A stretch of 64,000 nt of DNA from Alphaproteobacteria bacterium (GCA_005884685.1 VBAH01000059.1:124001-188000), one strand, 5' to 3'. Counted from the stretch's first letter, positions 23,086 to 32,039 are shown. Numbers and translations: made by a program. The notes: generated from the letters alone by a model not told the origin.

Positions 23086-24426
23086 TTACTTGCCGGTCAT
23101 CTCGTAGATGACTCGGCCGACGCGCCCGCACAAGACCGGCTGGAGCTCGCCGCGCCTGCCCAGGGGGACGACCTGCGAGACGGCCAGAAGCGGGTCGCCA
23201 TCCTGACCAAGCTGGTCAGGCCTGAGCACCAGCATCAGCCGGCCCTCGGGGACGGCACCGGGCCGATAGTGGTCCGCAGGCAACCACTCGAGCCCGTCGG
23301 CGCGGAAGAGACAGCTTCGCCTGTAGGCCTGTACGAGCTCCGCGAAGGCCGCCCGTCCCATGGCGGCCTCGATGTCCGTGGAGGTCAACCGATGGCCGTC
23401 CTGAATCGCCGACTCCCACCTCCTGACCAGTCGACCGTAGAAAGACGACAGGAGATGGGAGGGCTCGTCCACGCTCTCCCGCAGATCGCCAGTCAGTCGC
23501 CTGTCGGCCCAGGCGGCCAGCCCCAGGAAGAGGCCTTCGCCCCTGGCCTTTTCCGCGTGCCCTTCGTGCTCGCCCGCAGGCAGGCCCAGGGCGATACGCG
23601 GCCAGCTCAGACACTTCCGGGCGCGGACGTTGTAGGAGCCGGTCAGCTCCAGGTGGAAGAGCATGTCCAGGGCCTGCTGGTAGCAAGCCTGATAACGGGT
23701 GACGAGCTGTAGCGGGTCGTAAGCCGGGGTCGGGGCCGTGCCTCCCACATCGGCCCGGAAATAGTGGTGGTCCTTGTAGTGGTCGTGGTCCAGCGGCTCG
23801 TGACCGCCGATGCGCAAATTGCCGCCCTCGTCTTGCCACAACCCGAAGACGTCCAGCCGCCAGGAGGCCTTGCCGCCGGAGCCCGCCCAGCGACGACGGC
23901 TCACCACCAGGGCACGGGCGTGCTGGAGCGGGCACCAGGCCTGGCCCAGCCGCTGCCGGTCCTCGGACCAGCCGTCGGAAGTGGAGCGCAGAGCGACCGC
24001 CAGCTCGTCCGCAGCCAGCCCGTTCATCCAGCCGCACGGCGCAAACGGCGCGCTGCGAGAGCCCGAGGCGAACGTCACGGCGACGTAGTTGGCGGCCAGA
24101 TAATCGGCGCGGGAACCGCGCGCGGCGAGCCAGACGTGGTCCAGCCGCCTCTGGAGAACGGGCGGCAGCTCGCACACGAGCTCCTTGAATCGCGCCCGGG
24201 CCGCTATTAACAAACCGTCGTGCTGCAGCCCCGAGGCCCTCGGGCGCAAGCCCGACTCGACCAGGAGACCGGCCAGAACGTCATCGGGCGCCAGGGGCCA
24301 CTCATCGCCCGGCAAGGCGCGGCCGCGGGCCAAGGAGTCAGCCAGCGTGCCGCCGGTCGCGGCCTGCGCCGTAGGCATCGACTCGAGCCTGGTCGTCGCG
24401 TTCTCGATGTTCAAGTCAGTAAGCAT
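23086..24426 (-). CDS. hypothetical protein, portal-operon (446 aa)
   Basis: ATG 24426 with CGGAGGTGAGAACGTG before it is chosen over a GTG one codon earlier. The protein is soluble and rich in Trp and Arg, with 'WRLDVFGLWQDEGGNLRIGG' and 'DHDHYKDHHYFRADVGG' in the middle. No known domain was recognised. The region 23005-23085 between it and the next gene has no gene, only a tRNA-D-arm-like stretch (see rejected items). Confidence 0.65.
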   Translation of the reverse strand: MLTDLNIENATTRLESMPTAQAATGGTLADSLARGRALPGDEWPLAPDDVLAGLLVESGLRPRASGLQHDGLLIAARARFKELVCELPPVLQRRLDHVWLAARGSRADYLAANYVAVTFASGSRSAPFAPCGWMNGLAADELAVALRSTSDGWSEDRQRLGQAWCPLQHARALVVSRRRWAGSGGKASWRLDVFGLWQDEGGNLRIGGHEPLDHDHYKDHHYFRADVGGTAPTPAYDPLQLVTRYQACYQQALDMLFHLELTGSYNVRARKCLSWPRIALGLPAGEHEGHAEKARGEGLFLGLAAWADRRLTGDLRESVDEPSHLLSSFYGRLVRRWESAIQDGHRLTSTDIEAAMGRAAFAELVQAYRRSCLFRADGLEWLPADHYRPGAVPEGRLMLVLRPDQLGQDGDPLLAVSQVVPLGRRGELQPVLCGRVGRVIYEMTGK

Positions 24427-24489
24427 CACGTTCTCACCTCCGTAAAAAGAAACGAACCCAGACGCAACAGACGCGATCGTATCGCGCCT

Positions 24490-24699
24490 CTACGACTGCT
24501 GGAGATCACCGGCCGAGGAGTCGGCCGCGTCGTCAGGAGATGGGGCCAGGTAAGTAAGCCGACAGGAGTACTCGCTGTCCGTCAGGGCCAACGGCTCTCT
24601 GCGCGGCAGCCCTGGCTCAGCCTTGAAATAGACCAGGACCTTGCCGTCCTGCCGACGCCTGGTCCTCTGCACCTTCAGGCCGTCAATCAACCGGTCCAT
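24490..24699 (-). CDS. small hypothetical protein (69 aa)
   Basis: A very strong ribosome-binding site (GGAGGAGGAAC) precedes ATG 24699. The protein is basic in its first half (KVQRTRRRQDGKVLVYFKAE) and acidic at the end. It is the first gene after a terminator, so it likely starts the operon leading to the portal. Confidence 0.6.
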   Translation of the reverse strand: MDRLIDGLKVQRTRRRQDGKVLVYFKAEPGLPRREPLALTDSEYSCRLTYLAPSPDDAADSSAGDLQQS

Positions 24700-24729
24700 G
24701 TTCCTCCTCCATCACCTAAAAACGAAAGA

Positions 24730-24755
24730 GGCCTACCGTTGCGACACGGTAGGCC
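24730..24755 (-). terminator. terminator after the 24800 gene
   Basis: GGCCTACCGT/ACGGTAGGCC makes a 10-bp stem around a 6-nt loop. On the minus strand it is followed by TCTTTCGTTTTTAGG. Confidence 0.7.
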
Positions 24756-24799
24756 CTGCTAAATGGCGGCAAGAAATATTGACACCTAGTAGGTAGAAA

Positions 24800-25147
24800 T
24801 TAAGGTGTATTGGGCGGCGAGGAAAAAGCTGGTGTCAAGGCCGCGTAGGCAGGGTCAGCCTTGTCGTCGCCGACCCTGCCGGAAGGAGCAAGTTGCTCGG
24901 GGGCGGGCTCGGGCAGAAGCGGCAAGGAGGGGCCGTCAGGGGTGAGAGCGAACGGCCGCTCGCCGCCCGTGAGGTAGATCCTCTCCCCCTTGAAAAGATA
25001 CGCCCAGCCCCTCTGCTCGCCGGAGAGGGAGGCGCCCAGGGCTGACAGGGCCGACTGGAGCTCGTCCGTCTCGGTGACAACAGGCGGTGAGCCGTCGGGG
25101 ACGAACACGGCGTGGTACTTGACACCGGTGGCGGCACTGTTACTCAT
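24800..25147 (-). CDS. hypothetical protein (115 aa)
   Basis: ATG 25147 overlaps the previous stop (ATGA). The first 70 residues form a compact domain ('VKYHAVFVPDGSPPVVTETD', 'GWAYLFKGERIYLTGGERPF'), and the C-terminus is Pro/Ala-rich. A longer frame exists upstream but is not natural coding sequence. It is the last gene of the operon beginning at 27632. Confidence 0.65.
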   Translation of the reverse strand: MSNSAATGVKYHAVFVPDGSPPVVTETDELQSALSALGASLSGEQRGWAYLFKGERIYLTGGERPFALTPDGPSLPLLPEPAPEQLAPSGRVGDDKADPAYAALTPAFSSPPNTP

Positions 25148-25764
25148 GACTTCTCTTTCTCCTTGGCAGCCTCTTCCTGCTCGTCTTCCTGGAAGGGATC
25201 GTTCTCGCCCGCGATCAACCTCTTGGCAAGCCGAACGGTGTCGGGTCGAGGAGGAGCGCTTGAGGCCATAGGTGGCGATCCTCTGGGCCCGGGCAAATAG
25301 CCCCAGGCGGCGTCGTGGCCGTCGATGCCGAAGAGGTAGATGGCGACGACGGACGGCGGGCCATCGCGTTTGTCCAGAGGGTCGGGGCAGGAGAGCACCT
25401 GCAAGGCGGAGCGCCAGTAACGACCTTGCTTTCTGCCCAGAGCGGCGACGGTGCCGAGAAACGACAACACCGCCGACCAGGCCGGGAGCTCCACGCCGAA
25501 AACGCGCCGGTCGTAGATGTCGTCCGTACCGGACACCAGCTTGGCTGGCAGATCGATGTAAAAGGCCTTGACGGGCCTCTTCTGGACGGCAAGGAAGTCG
25601 CTCATGGGGTCCCTGAGCAAATGCCCCTTGGTGAAGAATAGCCCGTGGTGAAACAGCGCGTACTCGCAGGCGAGATCGGCCAGACAAACGACGCCGGGCC
25701 TGAGCGCCTGAAGGGGCACTGCCCTGACTTTCTCCATTGGCCCGTAGCCAGGCTTGCGTATCAC
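25144..25764 (-). CDS. hypothetical protein (206 aa)
   Basis: It starts with GTG 25764, overlapping the resolvase stop (GTGA). The middle has 'AFYIDLPAKLVSGTDDIYDR' and a hydrophobic 'AWSAVLSFLGTVAALGR'. The C-terminus is very acidic then Lys-rich (EDEQEEAAKEKEKS). No family was recognised. Its tight coupling to the RuvC-like gene suggests an accessory role in DNA processing, as inference. Confidence 0.65.
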   Translation of the reverse strand: MIRKPGYGPMEKVRAVPLQALRPGVVCLADLACEYALFHHGLFFTKGHLLRDPMSDFLAVQKRPVKAFYIDLPAKLVSGTDDIYDRRVFGVELPAWSAVLSFLGTVAALGRKQGRYWRSALQVLSCPDPLDKRDGPPSVVAIYLFGIDGHDAAWGYLPGPRGSPPMASSAPPRPDTVRLAKRLIAGENDPFQEDEQEEAAKEKEKS

Positions 25765-26342
25765 GGACCTTCTCCTTCGTCTTTCTTGTTCTTCTTGTTC
25801 GTTCTTGGTGACTTGCCACCGCCCAGAAGAAGCGTGCGGGCGTGTTCGGCGATGCAGACGGCCTCGGCCATTCCATCATGAGGCGATCGTGACTTCTCGG
25901 TGGCGAGGAGAGACAGCGCAGGCCAGCGCCTCTTCACATACGCTACCGCGTCGTCCTTTTCCTTCTTGGTCCCACGCAGGACGTCATCCTTCCAGTCCTG
26001 AGGCGTGGCCAAGACCAAAGGGGCGCCGGCCCATTTGAAAGCGCCCAGGAGCTCGCCGTAGCCGCGCAAGAAAGTGCCCATGGCCGTGGAGCTCTGCTGG
26101 GGCCTGGACGACTGCTTCTCGATGCAGACCAGAGACAACTGGAGAAAACCTGTCAGGACCAGGGAGTCAAGCCAGTGCTTGAGCTCGCGGATGTCCATCT
26201 CAGCGCCGGCAGACTTGCCCAGTGTGGGCATGGCGGTGACCGTCATCATCGGTTCACCCGCCAGGAGAAGTGCGGCGACGCCGCCGTCCTTGCCAGGGTC
26301 CACGCCGAGAACGAACGAGCCAAGCCGGAAGTCGTTGCTCAA
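25761..26342 (-). CDS. RuvC-like Holliday-junction resolvase (193 aa)
   Basis: The RNase-H-fold motifs are clear: 'FVLGVDPGKDGGVAALLL' (first Asp) near the start, 'LVCIEKQSSRPQQSSTAMG' (Glu) at about 79-97, and 'SPHDGMAEAVCIAEHA' at about 156-171 for the last acidic cluster. Such phage resolvases cut branched DNA before packaging. The start is TTG 26342, overlapping the preceding TGA (TTGA), with GGAAGGTGAAGCC in front. The C-terminal tail is Lys-rich (RTNKKNKKDEGEGP). Confidence 0.82.
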   Translation of the reverse strand: MSNDFRLGSFVLGVDPGKDGGVAALLLAGEPMMTVTAMPTLGKSAGAEMDIRELKHWLDSLVLTGFLQLSLVCIEKQSSRPQQSSTAMGTFLRGYGELLGAFKWAGAPLVLATPQDWKDDVLRGTKKEKDDAVAYVKRRWPALSLLATEKSRSPHDGMAEAVCIAEHARTLLLGGGKSPRTNKKNKKDEGEGP

Positions 26343-26767
26343 GGCTTCACCTTCCCGGAAAGCATGTTGAACAGGTTCTCGCTCATACGAGAAAGGCCTT
26401 TGATGTCCACGGGGCACTCACCCTGCAGGGTGCCTTCTCTCAGGGGCCACCAGAGAGAAGCGGTCATGATCTGACCGAACCGAGCCAGGACGGCGTCTCT
26501 GATCCTTTTGTCAAAAAACAGAAAGCCAGACGAATGCGCCGCTTGCTCCGGCGACCCCTGGTTCGGGTCGAGGCAACAGGCGGCGAAACCGCAGAAGGCG
26601 GCCGTGGCCCTCGCCTCGGTCATGCTCATGGTCCCCGCCTCCAGCTCCTTGGCCGTGACGTCCATGAGCCTCTTGGCCACACTGGGCCAGAAGAACCGCA
26701 GGTTGAAAGCGGGGTCGATCCTCGTGTTGGTCCCGTCAGGCAGGTTGTTGGGCATCATGAAGGTCAT
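26339..26767 (-). CDS. hypothetical protein (142 aa)
   Basis: ATG 26767 follows AAAGGGATAGATCC. The protein is mostly helical: 'WPSVAKRLMDVTAKELEAG', several Cys/Phe (FCGFAACCLD) and 'MSENLFNMLSGKVKP' at the end. It lies directly between the zinc-rich 26772 gene and the resolvase. No function is assigned. Confidence 0.65.
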   Translation of the reverse strand: MTFMMPNNLPDGTNTRIDPAFNLRFFWPSVAKRLMDVTAKELEAGTMSMTEARATAAFCGFAACCLDPNQGSPEQAAHSSGFLFFDKRIRDAVLARFGQIMTASLWWPLREGTLQGECPVDIKGLSRMSENLFNMLSGKVKP

Positions 26768-26771
26768 GGAT

Positions 26772-27632
26772 CTATCCCTTTGAAAGACAAACGAGGCAAG
26801 CCTGCGGCCGGTCCGGCGCCACCCAGCTCTCCCTGGAGCACTGCGGGCAGATACGCCTGTCGCAACTGCGAAGACGGCAGGCGACGGGGCAGGCGTCAAG
26901 ACCGCGTGGGCAGACGTGGCAGGGGTGACTGAATCCCTCCGGGCAGACGAAACCGTAGCGAGCTCTCATGGCGAGGAGCGGCCTGTTGAACTTCAGGAGG
27001 GACTGCGTTCCCTTGATGGCCGCCGGCACAGGCGACTCCAGGGTCGACGTCAAGGGCTCAAAGAGCAACAGGACCCTCAGGCCAAAGAGTTGCTCGGGTC
27101 GCTCGTAGGTCAGAAACGGCTTTTCGGGCGGATGGTTCTCCGGCCGTACGCGCCTTTTGGCGAAGCCCCACTCTCTTCTCGAATGGGCCAGCGCAGCCAG
27201 GGAGAAGTAACGCCCGACCTTCCTGCCGGCTGGCGTGCCTGCCAGCACTTCCCAGGTCAGGACCGCGCCTTCCTTTCTCCTATCGGTCTTCCTGGTCGCC
27301 TCCACCAGGACGCACCGAGACGGGCACCATTCCCTGTGCCGCTGCCCTCGCCAGGGCAAGGCGGCCACCCCGCGGGCAAGTCTCTCATGGTTGCCGGCCA
27401 GCCTCCAGGCGACTGCGCGAAAGGTCTGCTTGTCCGCGGTACGGCCCAGAAGGTCGACCATGGATCGGCGCAGGACGTCGGTGAAGGGCCCGCCGGGCAG
27501 GACTTCCTTGGCGACGGCGACCAGGTCAAGAAAGACGTCGCCAACCATCGCGTGGCCATCCGCGACGGTCAGCCACTCGGAGACGAGCTTGTCCCTGATA
27601 GCGAGCACCTTCTTGACTGAGTACCCAGCCAT
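26772..27632 (-). CDS. hypothetical protein with C-terminal cysteine-rich zinc region (286 aa)
   Basis: The C-terminal 55 residues contain at least ten cysteines in CxxC-like pairs (CHVC, CPQC, CLVC), indicating two or three zinc ribbons. The remaining part is basic with 'EATRKTDRRKEGAVLTWEVL'. It may bind nucleic acid or act as an adapter. It opens the operon that includes the resolvase; a solo repeat copy lies 73 nt upstream in the opposite orientation. Confidence 0.65.
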   Translation of the reverse strand: MAGYSVKKVLAIRDKLVSEWLTVADGHAMVGDVFLDLVAVAKEVLPGGPFTDVLRRSMVDLLGRTADKQTFRAVAWRLAGNHERLARGVAALPWRGQRHREWCPSRCVLVEATRKTDRRKEGAVLTWEVLAGTPAGRKVGRYFSLAALAHSRREWGFAKRRVRPENHPPEKPFLTYERPEQLFGLRVLLLFEPLTSTLESPVPAAIKGTQSLLKFNRPLLAMRARYGFVCPEGFSHPCHVCPRGLDACPVACRLRSCDRRICPQCSRESWVAPDRPQACLVCLSKG

Positions 27633-27704
27633 GCTTGTTTCAATCCCTTTTCTCGTAGGTCTCTTACCGACTTGACCGGCACCACAGGTGGTAAGCTGGA
27701 CACC

Positions 27705-27741
27705 GTATCAAAGCCCTCTGCGGCGGGCTCAATGCTGCGAC
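27705..27741 (+). repeat. solo CRISPR-repeat-like element
   Basis: GTATCAAAGCCCTCTGCGGC, then GGGCTCAATGCTGCGAC: 37 nt, crRNA sense on plus, with the same 3' end as the array repeat. GCTGGACACC abuts it upstream. Unlike most copies, no plus-strand gene follows; it lies between the end of 27764 and the start of 26772, both minus. Confidence 0.65.
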
Positions 27742-27763
27742 TTCCTGTTGAGCGATACGGCCA

Positions 27764-28147
27764 TCAGGTCATCTCCAGGGCGACGCCCATCCAGAACCGG
27801 AACATCGGGCCCTGTCCGCCCTCTGGCGGCAGGGCCTGAACGATCTGGCCAAGAGACACCCGGCAGGCCTTCGCTCCAGGGGCGAGCTTGGCAACCACCA
27901 GCCCCATCTGAAAAGCGAAGGCCAGGGCGGAGGCCGGGTCGAAGCGCGTGAGGTAAGGGAAGAGCGGCACCCGCGCCGCTTCGCCCAAGTTGTCGCCCAG
28001 TTGACCATCCTTCAACGGAGCCCCGTCAAGGGGCACGGGCGACGTCAGGCTCTTCCACGCGCTCGGCCTGCTGGTGATGATGTCGGCCGGCTTCTCGCCG
28101 GCCTTCAGCGCTGCTTCAACGTCCACGAAGGACGCCTCAAATCGCAT
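27764..28147 (-). CDS. hypothetical protein (127 aa)
   Basis: ATG 28147 lies 15 nt downstream of the preceding stop, with GAGGAGG further upstream. The protein has a helical N-terminus (VEAALKAGEKPADII) and a hydrophobic middle (PASALAFAFQMGLVVAKLAP). No family was recognised. It ends the operon 32039-27764. Confidence 0.6.
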   Translation of the reverse strand: MRFEASFVDVEAALKAGEKPADIITSRPSAWKSLTSPVPLDGAPLKDGQLGDNLGEAARVPLFPYLTRFDPASALAFAFQMGLVVAKLAPGAKACRVSLGQIVQALPPEGGQGPMFRFWMGVALEMT

Positions 28148-28162
28148 AAAGAAAGTGCCTCC

Positions 28163-29008
28163 TCACGAGAACATGCCCTGAAGGACCGACTCGTCCGCCG
28201 AGACAGGGTCCTTGTCCTCGGGCTCTTCGGGCCCGGTGGCGGCGCCATCCGACAGGGCCTTGTCCAGCAGTCGTTTGGACTCAACGGCGTGGTCTCGCAC
28301 CATCCTGAGCACGCCCTCCAACGCCTCGGCCTGCGCCGCGATACTGGTGAGCTTGGCGCCCCAGCCCTCTTTCAGCCGCTCGACCGGCTCTTTGATCACG
28401 GCCGCCAACAGGCCCTGTTTCTCGTCGGCCCACAGGGCGGCCCGTTTGGTCCAGGTCGTCAGGTGGTCCTGGATGTCCGAGATCTTTCCGTCGACCTCCT
28501 TCGGGACCTCGGGCGTTCGGCCCTTGTTGGGGCGGCGCCTCTCCTTCGGGATGACCGCGGCCACCTCGGTCTTGAAGCGCTTCGACGACCAGCCCTGCGA
28601 AGCGGCCGTGAGTAGCAGGTTCCAGCGCTGGTCCTTGTCCTCGATGGGCAGGACCTGGACCACGTGACTCCACTCGAGGGGGGCGCCGGAGCCGGACCGC
28701 TTGAGCTTGAGGAGAGCGGCGATCTCCTCGTCGTCGAAGCGCTGGGCGAAGTGGATGCGCTTGCGCAGCATGGCCGGGCCGCAGCCCACGATCTTGGCCA
28801 CGATCTCGATGAACGACTGCCCGCTGTCGTGTTCGTCCAGGCACTCCACCAGCTCACGCCCGAACAACCAGGTGGTACGGAGCTCGCCGGCGTTCTTCTC
28901 CGCCTCCAGACCGGTCAAAACGTCGAGCTTCTCTTGTTGCTCCCGGGTCAACTGCTCCACGAGCCTGAGGCGGTCCGCCTCGCTCATGGTCTGCTTCTTT
29001 CTAGGCAC
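28163..29008 (-). CDS. hypothetical coiled-coil protein with possible helix-turn-helix (281 aa)
   Basis: GTG 29008 (VPRKKQTMSEADR) is preferred because GGAGGGTGTACC precedes it; ATG 28987, in an ATGA overlap, is the alternative. Residues about 8-85 are charged helices, with 'FIEIVAKIVGCGPAMLRKRI' resembling an HTH. The C-terminal half has 'RLLDKALSDGAATGPEEPED' and other coiled-coil features. A DNA-binding or partition-like role is possible but not shown. Confidence 0.6.
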   Translation of the reverse strand: MPRKKQTMSEADRLRLVEQLTREQQEKLDVLTGLEAEKNAGELRTTWLFGRELVECLDEHDSGQSFIEIVAKIVGCGPAMLRKRIHFAQRFDDEEIAALLKLKRSGSGAPLEWSHVVQVLPIEDKDQRWNLLLTAASQGWSSKRFKTEVAAVIPKERRRPNKGRTPEVPKEVDGKISDIQDHLTTWTKRAALWADEKQGLLAAVIKEPVERLKEGWGAKLTSIAAQAEALEGVLRMVRDHAVESKRLLDKALSDGAATGPEEPEDKDPVSADESVLQGMFS

Positions 29009-30048
29009 GGTACACCCTCCATTGGGTTGCAGGAGGCCAACACCTTGCCGGCCGTCCTCTCGTACAGGAAACGCGCTCTGCCGCCGGCCCGTTCCGCCAG
29101 AGACAGAAGCGCAGAAAAGCAGTCCTCCAGGTCGGCCTCGCCTCGAAAGGCCGGCGAGCGACACAGCCAGTCGCAGGCTCGGCCCAGCGCCAGTCGATAC
29201 AGCGGGCCCGCGCCCGTCAAGGACTGAAGAAGCCTTCGGCCCGATCGTCGGGACGGTTGGAACGTCTGCCCCTGCAGGCGCTCAAGCCTGGAAGGCAGGT
29301 CGTCCACAGTCGGTCGCTCGAGCATGCCCGCAGCGCCCGGCAGGATCGACTTCAAACGATGATCATGCGGCACGGCAACCGTGGGCCACTGGCCAAGCGC
29401 GCAAGCCGCGGGAGAACCACCGCCGGGCCGCAAACCGTAACACAGCGTAATCGCCCTCCAGGGAGCGCTCGGCGCGTCGCGGCAGCAAAAAACGACCTGC
29501 GGCCCGTCCTCGCCCTGCTCAGGCGCAGCCCAGTAGAAGAGCCGATCGACGCCCGTCAGGGAGGCGGCGAAGAAAGAAAGGCCCAGCCGCTCCGCCTGCT
29601 CATCCAGGGACGACCACAGCTCCCAGGGGCTCAGAAGGACGTAGTCGTTTGAAACGGACGTCAGGGCCTGGCCGTGCCGGACCAGGAGGCTGCGCCCCTT
29701 GACGTTGGCGAAGTGCGACCTAATCGCGTCGTTCCAGACCTTGAGGAACAGCTCAGAACGGCCACGACGCAAGAGGCAGTCCTTGGGCGTGACGGGCCGT
29801 CTCAACCTCTCAAGTCGACGCCTCAGCCCTGGCTGGATGGCCCTGGCCAGAGACGCCCAGGCCGACCGGGCCAGGTAGAGACCACGGCGTGTCTTGAGAA
29901 ACCTCTCTGACCGGGCGTCGTCGAGCAGGAGGTCCTCTGGCGATCTGACCACGACCGAAGCGCAACCCAGTCGAGGCAGCTCATCAAGGAAAAGCCGTCT
30001 CTCGTGGGCGAGGTACAGACCAGTTCTCTTGCGTTCGGACACGATCAC
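28984..30048 (-). CDS. hypothetical protein, weakly DUF932-like (354 aa)
   Basis: The N-terminus is best placed at GTG 30048 (MIVSERKRTGLYL) because the frame further upstream translates the solo repeat. The C-terminal two-thirds has 'RSLLVRHGQALTSVSNDYVL' followed by 'LSPWELWSSLDEQAERLG', which recalls the 'R...vls..Y..l.n.el' core of DUF932-type phage proteins; the match is weak. It is rich in Arg and Leu. The overlap with the downstream gene supports one operon. Confidence 0.55.
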   Translation of the reverse strand: MIVSERKRTGLYLAHERRLFLDELPRLGCASVVVRSPEDLLLDDARSERFLKTRRGLYLARSAWASLARAIQPGLRRRLERLRRPVTPKDCLLRRGRSELFLKVWNDAIRSHFANVKGRSLLVRHGQALTSVSNDYVLLSPWELWSSLDEQAERLGLSFFAASLTGVDRLFYWAAPEQGEDGPQVVFCCRDAPSAPWRAITLCYGLRPGGGSPAACALGQWPTVAVPHDHRLKSILPGAAGMLERPTVDDLPSRLERLQGQTFQPSRRSGRRLLQSLTGAGPLYRLALGRACDWLCRSPAFRGEADLEDCFSALLSLAERAGGRARFLYERTAGKVLASCNPMEGVPCLERSRP

Positions 30049-30112
30049 GAGTGCTTTCCGTCCTCGCCGTCCTGGACGACACAGAGGTCTTTGGTAGCGC
30101 GTTCGTTTTCCG

Positions 30113-30149
30113 TTTGCAGCTTCTAGCCCGCTACAGAGGGCTTTGGTAG
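30113..30149 (-). repeat. solo CRISPR-repeat-like element upstream of the 28984-30048 gene
   Basis: 37-nt copy in array orientation (GCAGCTTCTAGCCCGCTACA core). It is preceded on the minus strand by the 20-nt palindrome at 30153-30172 and followed 64 nt later by the GTG of the downstream gene. Confidence 0.65.
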
Positions 30150-30152
30150 GCA

Positions 30153-30172
30153 ATTCTTTTCCGGAAAAGAAT
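30153..30172. repeat. perfect 20-nt palindrome ATTCTTTTCCGGAAAAGAAT
   Basis: Best-preserved member of the TTTTCCGGAAAA family. It lies between a gene end (30176) and a solo repeat, in promoter position for the 28984-30048 gene. Symmetry suggests a dimeric protein's binding site. Confidence 0.55.
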
Positions 30173-30175
30173 CAG

Positions 30176-30730
30176 CTACCAACTCGATCGTATCTCGTCG
30201 AGAAAGGCGATTAGAGAGCGCAGAACGAATCGCGTTTCCTTCTCGCCGCCCAGAAAAAAACACGGTCCTCTCTCCAGGCCGTTGGCCAGGGTGAACACCA
30301 GGGCACGGCCCGGCACCTTCGTGCAGGGGCCGAGAACCAAGGCCGGCGGGCTGCCGCCCGGCAAGAAGTTCTCGTCGAGCAGATCGCCCCAGTCAAAGCG
30401 CCCTCGCGAGCGCAGCAGTCCGGGCGACAGAAGGGCCGTCAGCTCCAGTTGGTGCAACCAGCCCGTAGGGCGCGCTACCAACCGGAAAGGGAACTGCGGG
30501 CAAAGATCCGTGAAGGCGGCAAAACCGAGTCGGGGCACGCCAGTAAGAACGCTGGTCCGCCGCCTGACGTCGGGCGACATGCCCTCCAGGCCCAGGTGCT
30601 TGAAGAGCCGCTTGAGCACCGACTCCTCCAGCCGGTGCTTTCGCTGCTCGCGCAGCTTGGCGCTAAATCGCTTTTGCACCTCGCCCAGGTCAGGGCCGTC
30701 CGGCTCATACTCGCGCGGCTGGTCAAGCAC
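30176..30730 (-). CDS. hypothetical protein (184 aa)
   Basis: GTG 30730 follows GGAGGGGGCCC and overlaps the recombinase gene by 8 nt. The protein starts 'VLDQPREYEPDGPDLGEVQK', is basic in the middle (FSAKLREQRKHRLEESVLKR) and ends with a helical 'VLRSLIAFLDEIRSSW'. Coupling to the RecA-like gene suggests a recombination accessory function, as inference. Confidence 0.6.
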   Translation of the reverse strand: MLDQPREYEPDGPDLGEVQKRFSAKLREQRKHRLEESVLKRLFKHLGLEGMSPDVRRRTSVLTGVPRLGFAAFTDLCPQFPFRLVARPTGWLHQLELTALLSPGLLRSRGRFDWGDLLDENFLPGGSPPALVLGPCTKVPGRALVFTLANGLERGPCFFLGGEKETRFVLRSLIAFLDEIRSSW

Positions 30731-32039
30731 GGGCCCCCTCCATGCCCTGCGGGTCATCGGGCAAGGTCGCAAGATCAAGCCCGTCGCCCGGAATGGCGAC
30801 GATCCTCTGGACCGCCTCGCGCCTCTGCCCGTCGATGTCGACACCGGGCTGAAAAACAAAGCGGTCCTGGATACCGAGCGGGCCCCGCAAAGCGCGGCGC
30901 AGCTCCTGGTTCGCCTCGATCAGGCAACCCAACTTCCTGGCGCTCACGGGCTCCTTCTCCGACACGCCCAGCCGCTCACTGGCGAATGAGACGGACTTCC
31001 CCTTGTTGACGGGCCGGATGTCAACAAGGGCGTCGATCTCCTTTCTCACCTTGGCGGGCAAGTCGCTATCCAGCAGGCGATCCACCAGGGCGGTCTCCCA
31101 GTCCCAGTAGGTGCGCTGGATGCGGCCGCCCGCGGCTAGCTCCTCGAAGTACCAGCGCATCTCCACTTCCAGGGGCTGCCCCTCGCCGGCCAACGAGTTC
31201 TTGTAGATCTTGAGCCGGATGCGTCGGCCCAGCTCGTGGACGGGTGAGCGGTTCTCGAACTGCCGGCCAACCGGCTGAAACTCAATCTCCAGCGACTCGT
31301 GGAAGCGCGGGGCGTAGCCGCCCTGCATGTTTCGCACGTTTCTGTTGCCGTGGCGGTCCGGGGACAACTTCAGGTGGTTCACGAACCCGACGGCGAACGG
31401 GCTCAGGTCAAACCAGTGCCCCATCCGCTTCAGGTAGGTGTTGAGAATGTTGGCCGCCTGCGGCTGTACCAACTTGGCGGCGCCTTCGGACTCGATCGCC
31501 TCGCCGACGCTGGCCGTGGTAACGCCGCCGATCGAGTCCACGATGAAGAACCACGGATAGGCGCTGGGCGGGTCGTGCTCGGCCAGCATCTTCCGCGTGG
31601 CGTCGAGGTTGGCGGTCACGCACTCCTGCCACTCCTCCACGGTCCGGGCGTAGTAGACCGCTCGCCTCCGGTTGTCGTAGCCGGAGATGCTCTTGAGAAG
31701 AGAAGCACTCTCCTTCTTCTCGGTCTCGATCAGGGTGAAGCCGCCGCCTGCTCGCCTGAAGATGCGGCCGACCTCGTACATGCCGGCGCTCTTGCAAGAG
31801 CCCGGCTCGCCGACGAAGACGTAGCTCCTGCCCAGAGGCAGGCCCGGAAGGCCGAGCAGTGATTGCAGGGCCAAGGGCGCGTCCAGGCAAAAGAGCCTGC
31901 TCTCCTCCGCGCCGCCTACGTACTGCCGCTCACCCCAGTGCTTGCGCATGTCCCTCTGGGCCGCCTGGAACACCGCGTCCAGAGAATCAGCGCCCTTGGG
32001 TGTCTGCGATTCATCAGTTTGTTGCTTCTTTTTGGCCAA
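30723..32039 (-). CDS. RecA/UvsX-like recombinase (438 aa)
   Basis: The Walker A motif GEPGSCKS (77-84) and Walker B 'WFFIVDSIGG' (163-172) with the RecA-style 'DSI' are clear, and 'FTLIETEKKES' matches the catalytic Glu region. The protein would form filaments on single-stranded DNA for strand exchange in phage recombination and repair. Start TTG 32039 has GGAGGGAGCTCTA in front. The next upstream gene (32111) is a probable DNA-binding partner. A RadA-like or KaiC-like ATPase is the main alternative. Confidence 0.8.
   Translation of the reverse strand: MAKKKQQTDESQTPKGADSLDAVFQAAQRDMRKHWGERQYVGGAEESRLFCLDAPLALQSLLGLPGLPLGRSYVFVGEPGSCKSAGMYEVGRIFRRAGGGFTLIETEKKESASLLKSISGYDNRRRAVYYARTVEEWQECVTANLDATRKMLAEHDPPSAYPWFFIVDSIGGVTTASVGEAIESEGAAKLVQPQAANILNTYLKRMGHWFDLSPFAVGFVNHLKLSPDRHGNRNVRNMQGGYAPRFHESLEIEFQPVGRQFENRSPVHELGRRIRLKIYKNSLAGEGQPLEVEMRWYFEELAAGGRIQRTYWDWETALVDRLLDSDLPAKVRKEIDALVDIRPVNKGKSVSFASERLGVSEKEPVSARKLGCLIEANQELRRALRGPLGIQDRFVFQPGVDIDGQRREAVQRIVAIPGDGLDLATLPDDPQGMEGARA

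Noticed and set aside
23047-23086. tRNA-like sequence on the minus strand (GTAGCTCAGTGG D-arm)
   Set aside because: The 5' part resembles a tRNA, but no matching acceptor 3' strand, T-loop (GTTCGAATC type) or CCA was found, so it is not called.
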